Shown here: positions 1-6,926 of the stretch, one piece after another
How the letters are laid out: each line of letters opens with the position of its first letter
Numbering within the stretch: the stretch's first letter is position 1
Assembly (NCBI GenBank): GCA_050999155.1
Contig: JBPCPM010000158.1
Coordinates: forward strand, 1 to 20,259
Source: JBPCPM01 sp050999155
GTDB taxonomy: Bacteria; Actinomycetota; Thermoleophilia; Solirubrobacterales; 70-9
Direction: 5' to 3'
Length of the DNA: 20,259 nt
Position numbers and translations under genes: made by a program
The notes under the pieces: model-generated
What the model saw: only the letters and a program-made list of their open reading frames with translations
Told to the model about the DNA's origin: nothing
Database searches by the model: none

Positions 1-582
1 GACGAGGAGGGGGGCGGGGGACGGAAGCCGGCGCGGCCCGGCAAGGGCCGTGACGAGTTCCCCCAGCTGCGCAGGCGCGCCGAGGGGGTTGGCCAGCGCC
101 GAGGGGGCATCGACGTCGAGCTCCCCCGGTTTGAGGGCGCTGCCGACGACGCTGAGCGAGACGGCGAGCAGGCCCAGCCACAGCGCGGGCCGCCAGCGGC
201 GCGAGGGCAGCTGCCCGGTGGGGAACACGAGCGGCAGGAAGATGCCGGCGACGGCCAGCCACATGTACCAGACCCAGCTCGCCACCCACGCGACTACTGT
301 CCCCAGAGGCGGGTCCGGCACGAGCACGTAGGCATCGACGAAGGAGGTGAGCGTGAGCGCGAATCCGATCGCCAGCAGCAGCCAGCCCACGGCGTTGCCG
401 GGCCGGCGTGAGGCGATCAGCGCCCCGACGATGGGAAACCCGAGGGTGAAGGCGAAGAACAGGTTCTCGGACGGGGAGGTGCCCGTGACGATCAGGCCGA
501 CCGTCGCGATCATCAAAGCCGCCACGGCCCCCAGCGAGGCCCAGGCCAAGGCGGCGAGCGGGGCCAGGCGGACTCGTCTCAT
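1..582 (-). CDS. Multi-pass membrane protein, sensor-kinase-like N-terminal half (partial, runs off the window)
   Basis: The reading frame is open from an ATG at 582 down to base 1, so only the first 194 residues are visible and the 3' end is missing. It starts MRRVRLAPLAALAWASLG and has about five hydrophobic segments. Between them are the landmarks shared with the four upstream paralogs: a short basic loop then NAVGWLLLAIG, and LVFPTGQLPSRRWRPALW followed by a PG..NPLG region. The start is well supported: GGAGG lies 7 nt upstream, and the ATG overlaps the previous stop as ATGA. It is the most distal visible gene of the array. Whether it ends like its siblings or continues into a kinase domain cannot be seen. 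Signal sensing in the cell membrane is an inference from family resemblance. Confidence 0.8.
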   Translation of the reverse strand, partial: MRRVRLAPLAALAWASLGAVAALMIATVGLIVTGTSPSENLFFAFTLGFPIVGALIASRRPGNAVGWLLLAIGFALTLTSFVDAYVLVPDPPLGTVVAWVASWVWYMWLAVAGIFLPLVFPTGQLPSRRWRPALWLGLLAVSLSVVGSALKPGELDVDAPSALANPLGAPAQLGELVTALAGPRRLPSPAPLLV

Positions 583-1841
583 GTCGGGACCTCCGGCTTG
601 CGCAGCCACACCGACACGTGCTCCGGCTGCATCGTCTCGGCCGCGACGTCTCGCAGCGCGACTCCCAGCGTCTCCAGCTCGACGTGGCCGCGGAGACGGA
701 TGCCGAAGGCGTCGAGGGTGCGGGCGGCGTCGTAGCGCCGGCGGTAGAAGCGGCGGTCCACGGCGGCCTGGATGTTGCGGCGTGCGGGTCGGGCCAGCGC
801 GGCCACGGCCAGGGTGGAGCCGGCGATGGCGAGGCCGTTGTCCTCGGTGAGCGGTGAGAGCGCGAGCTGGAGCACCAGGACGCCTGTGACGTAGGTGGCC
901 ACCAGGGCGGCGGTCAGCGTGGCGTAGACCAGGGTGCGGTTGATCACCACGTCGATGTCGTACAGGCGGTAGCGCAGGATCGCGATGCCCGCGGCCACGG
1001 GGATCAGCCCGAAGCTCCCGAACCCGGTGAAAAAAAGGACGTCGGAGGCCCAGACCGGGACCGCCCCTTCGGCCACGAACAGCGCGACGAAGGCCGCCAT
1101 CATCACCGTCCCCGCGTAGGTCAGCCACTTCAGCTGGGCCCGCTCGCGGCCCCGGGAGCGCCGGAAACGCGCGACGAGCGCCGCGATCGCGCCCGCGAAC
1201 GCCAGGGGGGCGAGCACCGCCTCTCCGACGCTGTTGACAGCGTCGAGGACGGTGCCGACGGTCCCACGCGGCGCCAGCGGGTTCTGCACGTCGGGGAAGG
1301 AGCCAAGGGGTCCGGCGCCGAGCGAGCCCAGCAGGGCCCCCGCGGTGGTCGCGCCCAGCAGCCACCCGACGGGTCGCCACCGCGGCGACGGCAGCGAGCC
1401 GTCGGGGAACAGCAGCATCACAAAGCAGGGCAGAACGAACACGGGCAGGATGAACATCCACTCCGTCGTCCAGGCGGCGATACCCACCAGCGGCAGCCCG
1501 GTCCCCCGCCCCTCGCCGTAGAGGGCGTAGTCCCCGTAGCCGTAGGCGAGGCCCAGGAAGCCTAGGCACACCGCGACAAGGAGGAACAGCCACCCGATCG
1601 CGTTGCGCGGCGCCCGCGTGGCGACCACGGCGCCCACCGTCCCGTACACGGCGGTCATCCCGACCATCAGTGCGGTCAGGAACAGGAAGTCCTCGCGATC
1701 GGCCGGCAAGTCGGCCCCGACGTTGACGACTCCCAGGACCAGCGACACCGGGAGGCTCAGCACCACCAGCCCCCAGGTTGCCCAGGCGAGCCGTCGCGTC
1801 GACGACGCATCCAGCGACGCGAACGGCGAGGCCGGCCTCAC
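579..1841 (-). CDS. Kinase-less sensor-like multi-pass membrane protein, paralog 4 of the array
   Basis: The protein has 420 residues and starts at a GTG that overlaps the upstream stop (GTGA). A purine-rich AAGGGGCAGGGG stretch sits just before it. About ten hydrophobic segments are followed by the family motif LYDIDVVINRTLVY (from about residue 293), then VDRRFYRRRYDAARTLDAF, and a short soluble tail ending in HVSVWLRKPE. In actinobacterial and Chloroflexi two-component sensors with this membrane half, the tail leads into GAF and/or histidine kinase domains. Here the stop comes directly after the SVWLR motif, with no H-box, N-box or G-box. It is the most divergent of the complete paralogs (SPLTEDNGLAIAGST where the others have RPLTGDSDLAIAAST). 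Role unknown: a membrane sensor or partner subunit is inference. Confidence 0.85.
   Translation of the reverse strand: MRPASPFASLDASSTRRLAWATWGLVVLSLPVSLVLGVVNVGADLPADREDFLFLTALMVGMTAVYGTVGAVVATRAPRNAIGWLFLLVAVCLGFLGLAYGYGDYALYGEGRGTGLPLVGIAAWTTEWMFILPVFVLPCFVMLLFPDGSLPSPRWRPVGWLLGATTAGALLGSLGAGPLGSFPDVQNPLAPRGTVGTVLDAVNSVGEAVLAPLAFAGAIAALVARFRRSRGRERAQLKWLTYAGTVMMAAFVALFVAEGAVPVWASDVLFFTGFGSFGLIPVAAGIAILRYRLYDIDVVINRTLVYATLTAALVATYVTGVLVLQLALSPLTEDNGLAIAGSTLAVAALARPARRNIQAAVDRRFYRRRYDAARTLDAFGIRLRGHVELETLGVALRDVAAETMQPEHVSVWLRKPEVPT
590..594 (-). promoter_or_regulatory. Shine-Dalgarno for the gene starting at 582
   Basis: CCTCC on the plus strand reads GGAGG on the minus strand, 7 nt from the ATG. 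It lies inside the end of the preceding gene and fixes the start at the ATGA overlap. Confidence 0.75.
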
Positions 1842-3046
1842 TGCCCCTGCCCCTTGAGCCAGACCGACACGCCGGCCGGCTCGACGGTCCGGGCCACGAC
1901 GCCGCGCAGGTCGGTGGTGAGCGATTCGAGGGCCTGGTGCTCACGCAGACGGCCGGCGAAGTCGTGCAGGGTGCGCTCGGCGTCGTACTTGCGCCGGTAG
2001 AAGCGCCGGTCCACGGCGTGCTTGATGCGGGTGCGGGCGGGCCGGAACAGGGCGGCGACCAGCAGGGTGGAGGCGGCGATGGCGAGGTCGGAGTCGCCGG
2101 TGAGCGGGCGCAGGGCGGCGCCGAATCCGAGCACGCCGAGCAGGTAGCCGCCGATCAGGGTGGCGGTCAGCGCCCCGTAGACCAGCGCGCGGTTGATGAC
2201 CACGTCGATGTCGTACAGGCGGTGGCGCAGGATCGCGATGCCGATCGAGGCAGGCATCGCGGTGAGCAGGAGCGCGATGACAAGACCTGACACGACCTGT
2301 GCGGTTCCGCTCGGTGCCGGCCCCGAGAAAGCCAGGCCTCCGACGATGAACAGGGCGATCAGCAGGGCTGCGCTGGCCAGGACCCATTTGATCTGCTGGC
2401 GCTCCCGGCCGCCGGCCCGCCGGTAGCGCACGAAGAGCGAGACGACGGCTGCCGCGTCGAGCGCCATGACCAGGGGCCACGCCGTGACGCCGCCCAGCGC
2501 GCCCACGCCAACGGGGTTGCTGACGGCCGGCACGTCGCCCAGGGGGCCGGGCTGCAGCGCGATCAGGACGGCGTTGAGGATCGGCGCGCCCACCAGCAGC
2601 CAGCCCAGCGGCCGCCAGCGCGGCGAGAGGAGGCGGCCGGTGGGAAAGAGCAGGATCGCGAGTCCGAAGGTTCCCGCCCCGAACGTCGAGACCCACCCGC
2701 TCAGCCACGCAGCGATACGGGCGCCCGGCAGGTCCTCGGCCAGCGCGAAGGCGGCGTAGCCGACCGAGGCGTTCCACAGTCCCTCGCCAAGCGCCGGGGG
2801 AACCATCAGCAGCCAGCCCACCGGGTGACGGGGAAACTTCGACACGATCAGCGCCCCCACCGCGATGAAGGCGAGGTTCGTGAGGAGGAACGGGGCCTCG
2901 CCCGCGGCCGAGTAGGGGACCTCTCCAGCCCCGAGGTGGATGAGCACGAGGCCCGTGACCGAGAGGGCCAGGAAGACGGCGCCGAGCCCGGCCGCGAGGC
3001 GCCGGGCCGTGGCGGTGCTCATGAGGTTGCCGCTTGCGGCGCTCAC
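1838..3046 (-). CDS. Kinase-less sensor-like multi-pass membrane protein, paralog 3 of the array
   Basis: I place the start at GTG 3046, giving 402 residues, rather than at the in-frame ATG at 3022. The GTG overlaps the previous stop as GTGA, like the other junctions, and has GGAGGG 6 nt upstream, while the ATG has no such site. Hydrophobic segments fill residues 10 to about 330. LYDIDVVINRALVY starts near residue 277, followed by RPLTGDSDLAIAAST, VDRRFYRRKYDAERTL and a closing VSVWLKGQGQ. The frame is also open far upstream of 3046, but that part is the antisense-frame shadow of the SRPBCC gene. No kinase, GAF or output domain is present. The 3' third is nearly identical in DNA to paralog 2. 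Confidence 0.85.
   Translation of the reverse strand: MSAASGNLMSTATARRLAAGLGAVFLALSVTGLVLIHLGAGEVPYSAAGEAPFLLTNLAFIAVGALIVSKFPRHPVGWLLMVPPALGEGLWNASVGYAAFALAEDLPGARIAAWLSGWVSTFGAGTFGLAILLFPTGRLLSPRWRPLGWLLVGAPILNAVLIALQPGPLGDVPAVSNPVGVGALGGVTAWPLVMALDAAAVVSLFVRYRRAGGRERQQIKWVLASAALLIALFIVGGLAFSGPAPSGTAQVVSGLVIALLLTAMPASIGIAILRHRLYDIDVVINRALVYGALTATLIGGYLLGVLGFGAALRPLTGDSDLAIAASTLLVAALFRPARTRIKHAVDRRFYRRKYDAERTLHDFAGRLREHQALESLTTDLRGVVARTVEPAGVSVWLKGQGQ
1976..2240 (-). repeat. Conserved 3' module of paralog 3, near-duplicate of the paralog 2 module
   Basis: This stretch encodes the LYDIDVV-to-YDAERTL region. Bases 1976-2016 are identical over 41 consecutive positions to 3642-3682, and most of the rest matches by eye, including third codon positions. 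The corresponding 5' halves of the genes are clearly different. Confidence 0.75.
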
Positions 3047-3471
3047 GATCCACCCTCCAGCAGCGCCTTGAGCATGGCGAGGTTGCCGTCGAGCTCGCGC
3101 CGGATCGCCCGCACGGCCAGCGGGCCCGCGAAGCGCAGGGCGCGCCCCTCGAGCTCGAGGACGACCGTCAGCCGCGTCCCGCCGTCGACCGGCTCGAACC
3201 GGTAGGTGCTGGCGCCCGGGACCGGGCCGGAGACGACCCGCACGGCCGAGCGGCGGTGGTGCTCGAAGGCCACGATCTCGGCGCTGGTCTCGAAGCGACG
3301 GCCGAGGAAGGAGCGGATCTCGGTCCCGCGCGTCCCGAGGGCGAGCGGCCCGTCGGAGCTGGTCGCCACGACGCTCGCCTGCCACGCGGGGCCGTTGCCG
3401 GGATCGTGGATGAACTCCCAGACCCGCTCCAGCGGCCGGCCGATCGTGATCCTGCGCTCCACGGAGGTCAC
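3043..3471 (-). CDS. SRPBCC (START-like) superfamily protein, polyketide cyclase/dehydrase type
   Basis: This is a 142-residue soluble protein starting VTSVERRITIGRPLERVWEF. An N-terminal strand, a helix entered through a R.LERVWEFIHDP motif, a W at about residue 33 and a C-terminal amphipathic helix (RRELDGNLAMLKALLE) are typical of small SRPBCC proteins. These form a helix-grip fold with a hydrophobic ligand cavity. The ligand cannot be told from sequence. The GTG at 3471 overlaps the stop of paralog 2 as GTGA, and its own stop overlaps paralog 3 in the same way, so it is translated within the membrane-protein array. A lipid or small-molecule binding role linked to the neighbouring membrane proteins is plausible but is inference. 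Confidence 0.85.
   Translation of the reverse strand: MTSVERRITIGRPLERVWEFIHDPGNGPAWQASVVATSSDGPLALGTRGTEIRSFLGRRFETSAEIVAFEHHRRSAVRVVSGPVPGASTYRFEPVDGGTRLTVVLELEGRALRFAGPLAVRAIRRELDGNLAMLKALLEGGS
3053..3058 (-). promoter_or_regulatory. Shine-Dalgarno supporting GTG start at 3046
   Basis: The minus strand reads GGAGGG here, 6 nt from GTG 3046. This favours the GTG that overlaps the SRPBCC stop over the ATG eight codons further in. Confidence 0.7.
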
Positions 3472-4751
3472 GCGTGTGCTCCCCTGCGCAGTCCGTCCGC
3501 CGCCTGCCCGTCGGGAGAGCTCAGCCAGATCCCGACGGCGGCGGGCGCCACGGTCTCGGCGATGGCTGCTCGCAGCTGGCGGGCCAGCGCCTCCAGCTCG
3601 ACCTCGTTGCGCAGCGTACCCGCGAACACTTCGAGGGTCCTCTCGGCGTCGTACTTGCGCCGGTAGAAGCGCCGGTCCACGGAGTGTTGGATGCGCGAGC
3701 GGGCGGGCCGGAAGAGGGCGGCGACCAGCAGGGTGGAGGCGGCGATGGCCAGGTCGGAGTCGCCGGTGAGCGGGCGGACCGCCGCGCCGAGCACGAGCAC
3801 GCCGAGCGCGTAGGCGCCGACCAGGGTGGCGGTGAGCGCCGCGTACACCAGCGTGCGGTTGATCACCACGTCGATGTCGTAGAGGCGGTGGCGCAGGATC
3901 GCGATCGCCACGGCGGCGGGCACGGCCAGCAGGCCCGCGGTGATCACCACTTCCGTGAGCAGGGTTTGCGGCAGGTTCTGAAAGACGAGGGTCGCGAGAG
4001 CAAAGACCAGGGCGAACACGACCCACTTGGTCTGGTGGCGCTCGATGCCGTGCGAGCGGCGGAACCTGATGACCAGGGACCCGGCCGCCAAGATCGCCGT
4101 AGCCATGAAGATGGCGAATCCCAGCACCTGCAGCGATTCGAGCAGCCGCCCCGGATATCCCGGAATCCCCACGGGATTGACAACCGCGGGGTAGTCGGCG
4201 AGCGGCCCGGGCGCCAGGGCGTAGCCCGCCCACAGCACGCCAGCAGCGGCGGCGGCGGCGCGCCCCACCCAGCGCCACCCGGGAGAAGGAAGCGAGCCGG
4301 TGGGGAAGAGCAGCAGGAGCAACGTGGAGCCTCCGAGTAGTCCTGGGATCCAGATCCAGTTCGCGACCCAGAAGATCGGCTCCTCCCACGCGCCCAGGCC
4401 GGGGTCCACCCACACCGTGTAGCGGTAGGCGCGCTCGGCGACGAAGGCGAAGCCGAGGCTCAACGCCACGAGGCCGAGAAGCCAGCCGACCGGATTGCGC
4501 GGCAGTCGAGAGGCCACGAGGCCCCCGGCGACGGCGTAGCCGATCAGCACCGCCGGACTCAACAGGTCGAAGGCGGTGATCTCGAGCTGCACGGTAGGGG
4601 GCAGCGGGCGCGCGGGACCGCGGCTGTCCGAGACAAGCGCCAGCGCGAGGTAGGAGGGCACGAGCACCAGCGCAGCTCCAAGCGGCAGCCAGGCGAGCCG
4701 ACCCCACCCCGGCGGCGAAACACCCCCAGCGCGCACGGTCCGGCTCATCAT
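3468..4751 (-). CDS. Kinase-less sensor-like multi-pass membrane protein, paralog 2 of the array
   Basis: The protein has 427 residues and starts MMSRTVRAGG at ATG 4751, which overlaps the upstream stop as ATGA. A G-rich stretch (GACGGGGG) is the likely ribosome site. Hydrophobic segments run from about residue 20 to 340. LFPTGSLPSPGWRW is the conserved inner loop, and LYDIDVVINRTLVY begins near residue 290, followed by RPLTGDSDLAIAAST and VDRRFYRRKYDAERTL. It ends with AVGIWLSSPDGQAADGLRRG, a slightly longer tail than its siblings and still without a kinase. A much longer open frame extends upstream, but it is out of phase with the conserved paralog 1 gene and is not real. The stop overlaps the SRPBCC start by 4 bp. 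Confidence 0.87.
   Translation of the reverse strand: MMSRTVRAGGVSPPGWGRLAWLPLGAALVLVPSYLALALVSDSRGPARPLPPTVQLEITAFDLLSPAVLIGYAVAGGLVASRLPRNPVGWLLGLVALSLGFAFVAERAYRYTVWVDPGLGAWEEPIFWVANWIWIPGLLGGSTLLLLLFPTGSLPSPGWRWVGRAAAAAAGVLWAGYALAPGPLADYPAVVNPVGIPGYPGRLLESLQVLGFAIFMATAILAAGSLVIRFRRSHGIERHQTKWVVFALVFALATLVFQNLPQTLLTEVVITAGLLAVPAAVAIAILRHRLYDIDVVINRTLVYAALTATLVGAYALGVLVLGAAVRPLTGDSDLAIAASTLLVAALFRPARSRIQHSVDRRFYRRKYDAERTLEVFAGTLRNEVELEALARQLRAAIAETVAPAAVGIWLSSPDGQAADGLRRGAHA
3642..3909 (-). repeat. Conserved 3' module of paralog 2
   Basis: Partner of 1976-2240. It matches paralog 3 best in the YRRKYDAERTL end and the DSDLAIAAST part. In the RSRIQH part (GCGCGAGCGGGCGGG) it matches paralog 1 instead, so the similarity looks like a mosaic. 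Confidence 0.7.
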
Positions 4752-6001
4752 CCGCGACCCCCGTCCCGCAGCCAAATTCCCGCTCGTGACGGCTGTACGG
4801 TCCGGCCGGCGGTGGAGCGCAGCTCGGCCGCCAGCGTGTCGAGGTCGATCTGGTCGCGCAGGCGTCCGGCGAACTCGTCGATGGTACGTTCGGCGTCGTA
4901 TTTGCGGCGGTAGAAGCGGCGGTCGACGGCGTGCTGGATGCGCGAGCGGGCGGGGCGAAACAGGGCGGCGACCAGCAGGGTGGACGCCGCGATCGCCAGA
5001 TCCGATTCCCCGGTCAGTGGCCGCAGGACGGCGCCAAAGGCCAAGACGCCGATCAGGTACGACCCGACGAGCGTGGCCGTAAGGGCCGCGTAGACCAGCG
5101 TGCGGTTGACCACGACGTCGATGTCGTAGAGGCGGTGGCGCAGGATCGCGGCGCCCACCGCGATCGGGATCAGGCCGATCAGCCCGGCGAACAGCACCTC
5201 GCTGACCAGGACATCCCCGGCCGTGACGTCGAGCTCGGCGATGGTGACCAGGACCGGGAAGCTCGCCGCCAGCAGGCCCGCGGCGTAGGCGAGCCACTTC
5301 ATCTGCTGGCGGCGCAGGCCGCGCGAGGCACGGAACCGCTGGACGAGTGCGACGCCCGACGCGATGACCAGGAAGGGCACCCCGTAGCCGACGACGTCGA
5401 CCAGGGCCTGGGCGACCGGTCCGATCGCGCCGATGCCGAGCGGGTTGTCGACGGCGGGAAAGTAGTAGAGCGGGCCGGGGTTGACCGTGGTGCCGACCAC
5501 GTAGACGCCGAGATCGACGAGCACGAGGTACGTCAGCCACCGCCAGCGGTCGGTCGGCAGCCGGCCGTCGGGAAAGACGAGGAACAGCAACGTGATGGTC
5601 GCGGTGAGAATCGGCACCCAGACCACGTCGGCGACCAGGCCCGCCACTGCGCCGCCCGGGAGCGCGCCCGGGTCCGTCTCCAGGCCGAAGATCGCCCATC
5701 CCAATGATGCGTCCTCGACCGCGCCGCCGACTCCGGCGGCGAGGAACAGCCACCCGACCGCGTGGCCCGGGCGCCGCAGCGCGATGACAAGGCCGACGGT
5801 CGGGAACGTCAGCCCCAGCACGGTCAGCAGGCCGTCGACCACGGGAGAGCCGCTGGACTTGTCGACGCTCGTCGCGCCGTTGAGCGCGACGAACACCACG
5901 GCCACCGCCGAGAGCGTTACCGCCAGTGCCCACAGTGACACGGCGACGCCCGCCGGGGTATCTCCCCGGCGGGCGTGTCCCTGTCCGCCCTGTCCCGCCA
6001 C
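4748..6001 (-). CDS. Kinase-less sensor-like multi-pass membrane protein, paralog 1 (first of the array)
   Basis: This is the first of the five paralogs, 417 residues if started at GTG 6001. It carries the family layout: about ten hydrophobic segments, LVFPDGRLPTDRWRW in an inner loop, LYDIDVVVNRTLVY at about residues 291-304, RPLTGESDLAIAAST, VDRRFYRRKYDAERTIDEF and a tail ending RAGIWLRDGGRG. No phosphotransfer or ATPase domain follows. The start is the least certain in the array. GTG 6001 lacks a good ribosome site, and its first 20 codons contain a perfect 12 bp inverted repeat. A GTG at codon 21 (VSLWALAVT), just before the first hydrophobic segment, is an alternative. The stop overlaps paralog 2 as ATGA. 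Confidence 0.83.
   Translation of the reverse strand: MAGQGGQGHARRGDTPAGVAVSLWALAVTLSAVAVVFVALNGATSVDKSSGSPVVDGLLTVLGLTFPTVGLVIALRRPGHAVGWLFLAAGVGGAVEDASLGWAIFGLETDPGALPGGAVAGLVADVVWVPILTATITLLFLVFPDGRLPTDRWRWLTYLVLVDLGVYVVGTTVNPGPLYYFPAVDNPLGIGAIGPVAQALVDVVGYGVPFLVIASGVALVQRFRASRGLRRQQMKWLAYAAGLLAASFPVLVTIAELDVTAGDVLVSEVLFAGLIGLIPIAVGAAILRHRLYDIDVVVNRTLVYAALTATLVGSYLIGVLAFGAVLRPLTGESDLAIAASTLLVAALFRPARSRIQHAVDRRFYRRKYDAERTIDEFAGRLRDQIDLDTLAAELRSTAGRTVQPSRAGIWLRDGGRG
4890..5150 (-). repeat. Conserved 3' module of paralog 1
   Basis: The same protein segment as the other two modules, but with more synonymous differences (for example TTTGCGGCGG where the others have CTTGCGCCGG). It is thus an older or less converted copy. 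Confidence 0.6.
5947..5975. promoter_or_regulatory. Perfect 12 bp inverted repeat with 5 nt loop
   Basis: The arms are CGCCCGCCGGGG (5947-5958) and CCCCGGCGGGCG (5964-5975), separated by TATCT. In minus-strand RNA it lies 26-54 nt after GTG 6001, just before the alternative GTG at codon 21. There is no U-tract, so it is not a standard intrinsic terminator. An attenuator, an mRNA-stabilising stem or a protein-binding palindrome are possible. If the gene starts at the later GTG, the stem is in the leader. Confidence 0.5.
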
Positions 6002-6037
6002 GATTGGTGGCAGCCTAGATCAGCCGGTCCGTATCGC

Positions 6038-6766
6038 CTAGCCGGCCGCCGGTTCGGCCCGGCGAGCCGCCGCAGGCGCCGTTTCGGCCTCGCCGCGCCA
6101 GTCCAGCGGCGGGTGCTCCCACTCGGAGTCGCTCATCTGCAGCATCCGCACCGCGACGGCGCTGAAGCCGATCAGGTGCAGCACGTTGCCGATGATGAAC
6201 ACCCATCCGCCCGGGGTGGCGAGCAACAGGGTGCCGGCGATGATCGCGATGCCGGCCCACGCCGCCGCCAGGCGCGATCGCAAGACGGCGATCCCGATCA
6301 GCAGCGCACCGAGGAGCGCGGGCACCAGGGTGATCAACAGGACCGCGATCGCGTAGCCACTCTCCTCCAGGCCATCCTCGGAGAGCTTGAGCATCTGCTC
6401 CTGCCCGATGGCTTGGACGCCGATCGAGTCGATGATCTCGGTCCCGGCGAGTAGCGGGAACGCTCCGAGCCCGACGATGGCGAGCACGCCGCCGATGTGG
6501 GCAAGTGTGACCCCTCGTCCGCGGATCAGGTGGACGATGCCCAGCACGCCCACGAGCAGCAGCGGGAACGCCACGATGCTCATCAGGCCCGAGATCGCGT
6601 GCGCATCCGGGTGCGCGGCGACGTCGGCGAAGTACGCCTTCGTGTCGTCGCTGTCGATGTCCGAGTACGTGACGAGGACCGCGAGGACCCCGAGGACGTT
6701 CGCGACGATGAGCGCAAGCGCACAGCCGACCCTCCGAAAGGCCGTGGGGTTCGTGAGAAACGACAT
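6038..6766 (-). CDS. Six-helix integral membrane protein, function unknown
   Basis: The protein has 242 residues and starts MSFLTNPTAFRRVG at an ATG with AAAGGAGAT 6 nt upstream, the best ribosome site in the left block. About six hydrophobic segments lie at residues 13-33, 60-80, 88-107, 137-160, 165-185 and 190-210. A polar, acidic loop (DIDSDDTKAYFADVAAHPD) after the first one probably faces outside, and the tail is Ala/Glu-rich and soluble. It looks like a small DUF4386-like actinobacterial membrane protein, but I cannot name a function. It is 36 bp upstream of the paralog array on the same strand and may be the first gene of that transcript. It is divergent from the SARP-type regulator, which could control it. 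Confidence 0.82.
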   Translation of the reverse strand: MSFLTNPTAFRRVGCALALIVANVLGVLAVLVTYSDIDSDDTKAYFADVAAHPDAHAISGLMSIVAFPLLLVGVLGIVHLIRGRGVTLAHIGGVLAIVGLGAFPLLAGTEIIDSIGVQAIGQEQMLKLSEDGLEESGYAIAVLLITLVPALLGALLIGIAVLRSRLAAAWAGIAIIAGTLLLATPGGWVFIIGNVLHLIGFSAVAVRMLQMSDSEWEHPPLDWRGEAETAPAAARRAEPAAG

Positions 6767-6772
6767 GGGATG

Positions 6773-6781
6773 ATCTCCTTT
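6773..6781 (-). promoter_or_regulatory. Strong Shine-Dalgarno for the gene starting at 6766
   Basis: The minus strand reads AAAGGAGAT, 6 nt before ATG 6766. Most other genes here rely on overlap or appear leaderless, so this start is unusually well marked. Confidence 0.85.
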
Positions 6782-6848
6782 GGACAGGCGGGGCCGCTCG
6801 ACTCCCTGGCGGCTCCCGCGGTGGTCGACGCCATCGGACCATCTGCCC

Positions 6849-6881
6849 GTCCACGGACCGTTACGGCGACCGTGACCACGG
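6849..6881. promoter_or_regulatory. Pair of short inverted repeats in the divergent intergenic region (possible operator)
   Basis: GTCC-AC-GGAC (6849-6858) and CCGTG-AC-CACGG (6870-6881) have the same 2 bp centre and lie about 22 bp apart, centre to centre. They sit between the divergent starts at 6766 and 6927, where a regulator could act on both. SARP proteins usually bind direct heptamer repeats, so the link to the neighbouring gene is only a guess. Confidence 0.3.
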
Positions 6882-6911
6882 GGCCGCCTCGGTTCACGCC
6901 CCTGGGGCGGA

Positions 6912-6917
6912 TATCGT
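6912..6917 (+). promoter_or_regulatory. Candidate -10 box (TATCGT) for the SARP-type regulator
   Basis: TATCGT fits TANNNT and ends 9 nt before ATG 6927. The GAGG next to the ATG is too close for a normal ribosome site, so a leaderless or near-leaderless mRNA is likely. Confidence 0.4.
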
Positions 6918-6926
6918 TACGAGGTC

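Noticed and set aside
4752..5933. Long N-terminal extensions of several array and exporter genes
   Set aside because: Frames open upstream of 3046, 3471, 4751, 11474 and 12480 give Arg/Pro-rich translations that shadow the preceding conserved gene. The overlapping starts with ribosome sites are better supported.
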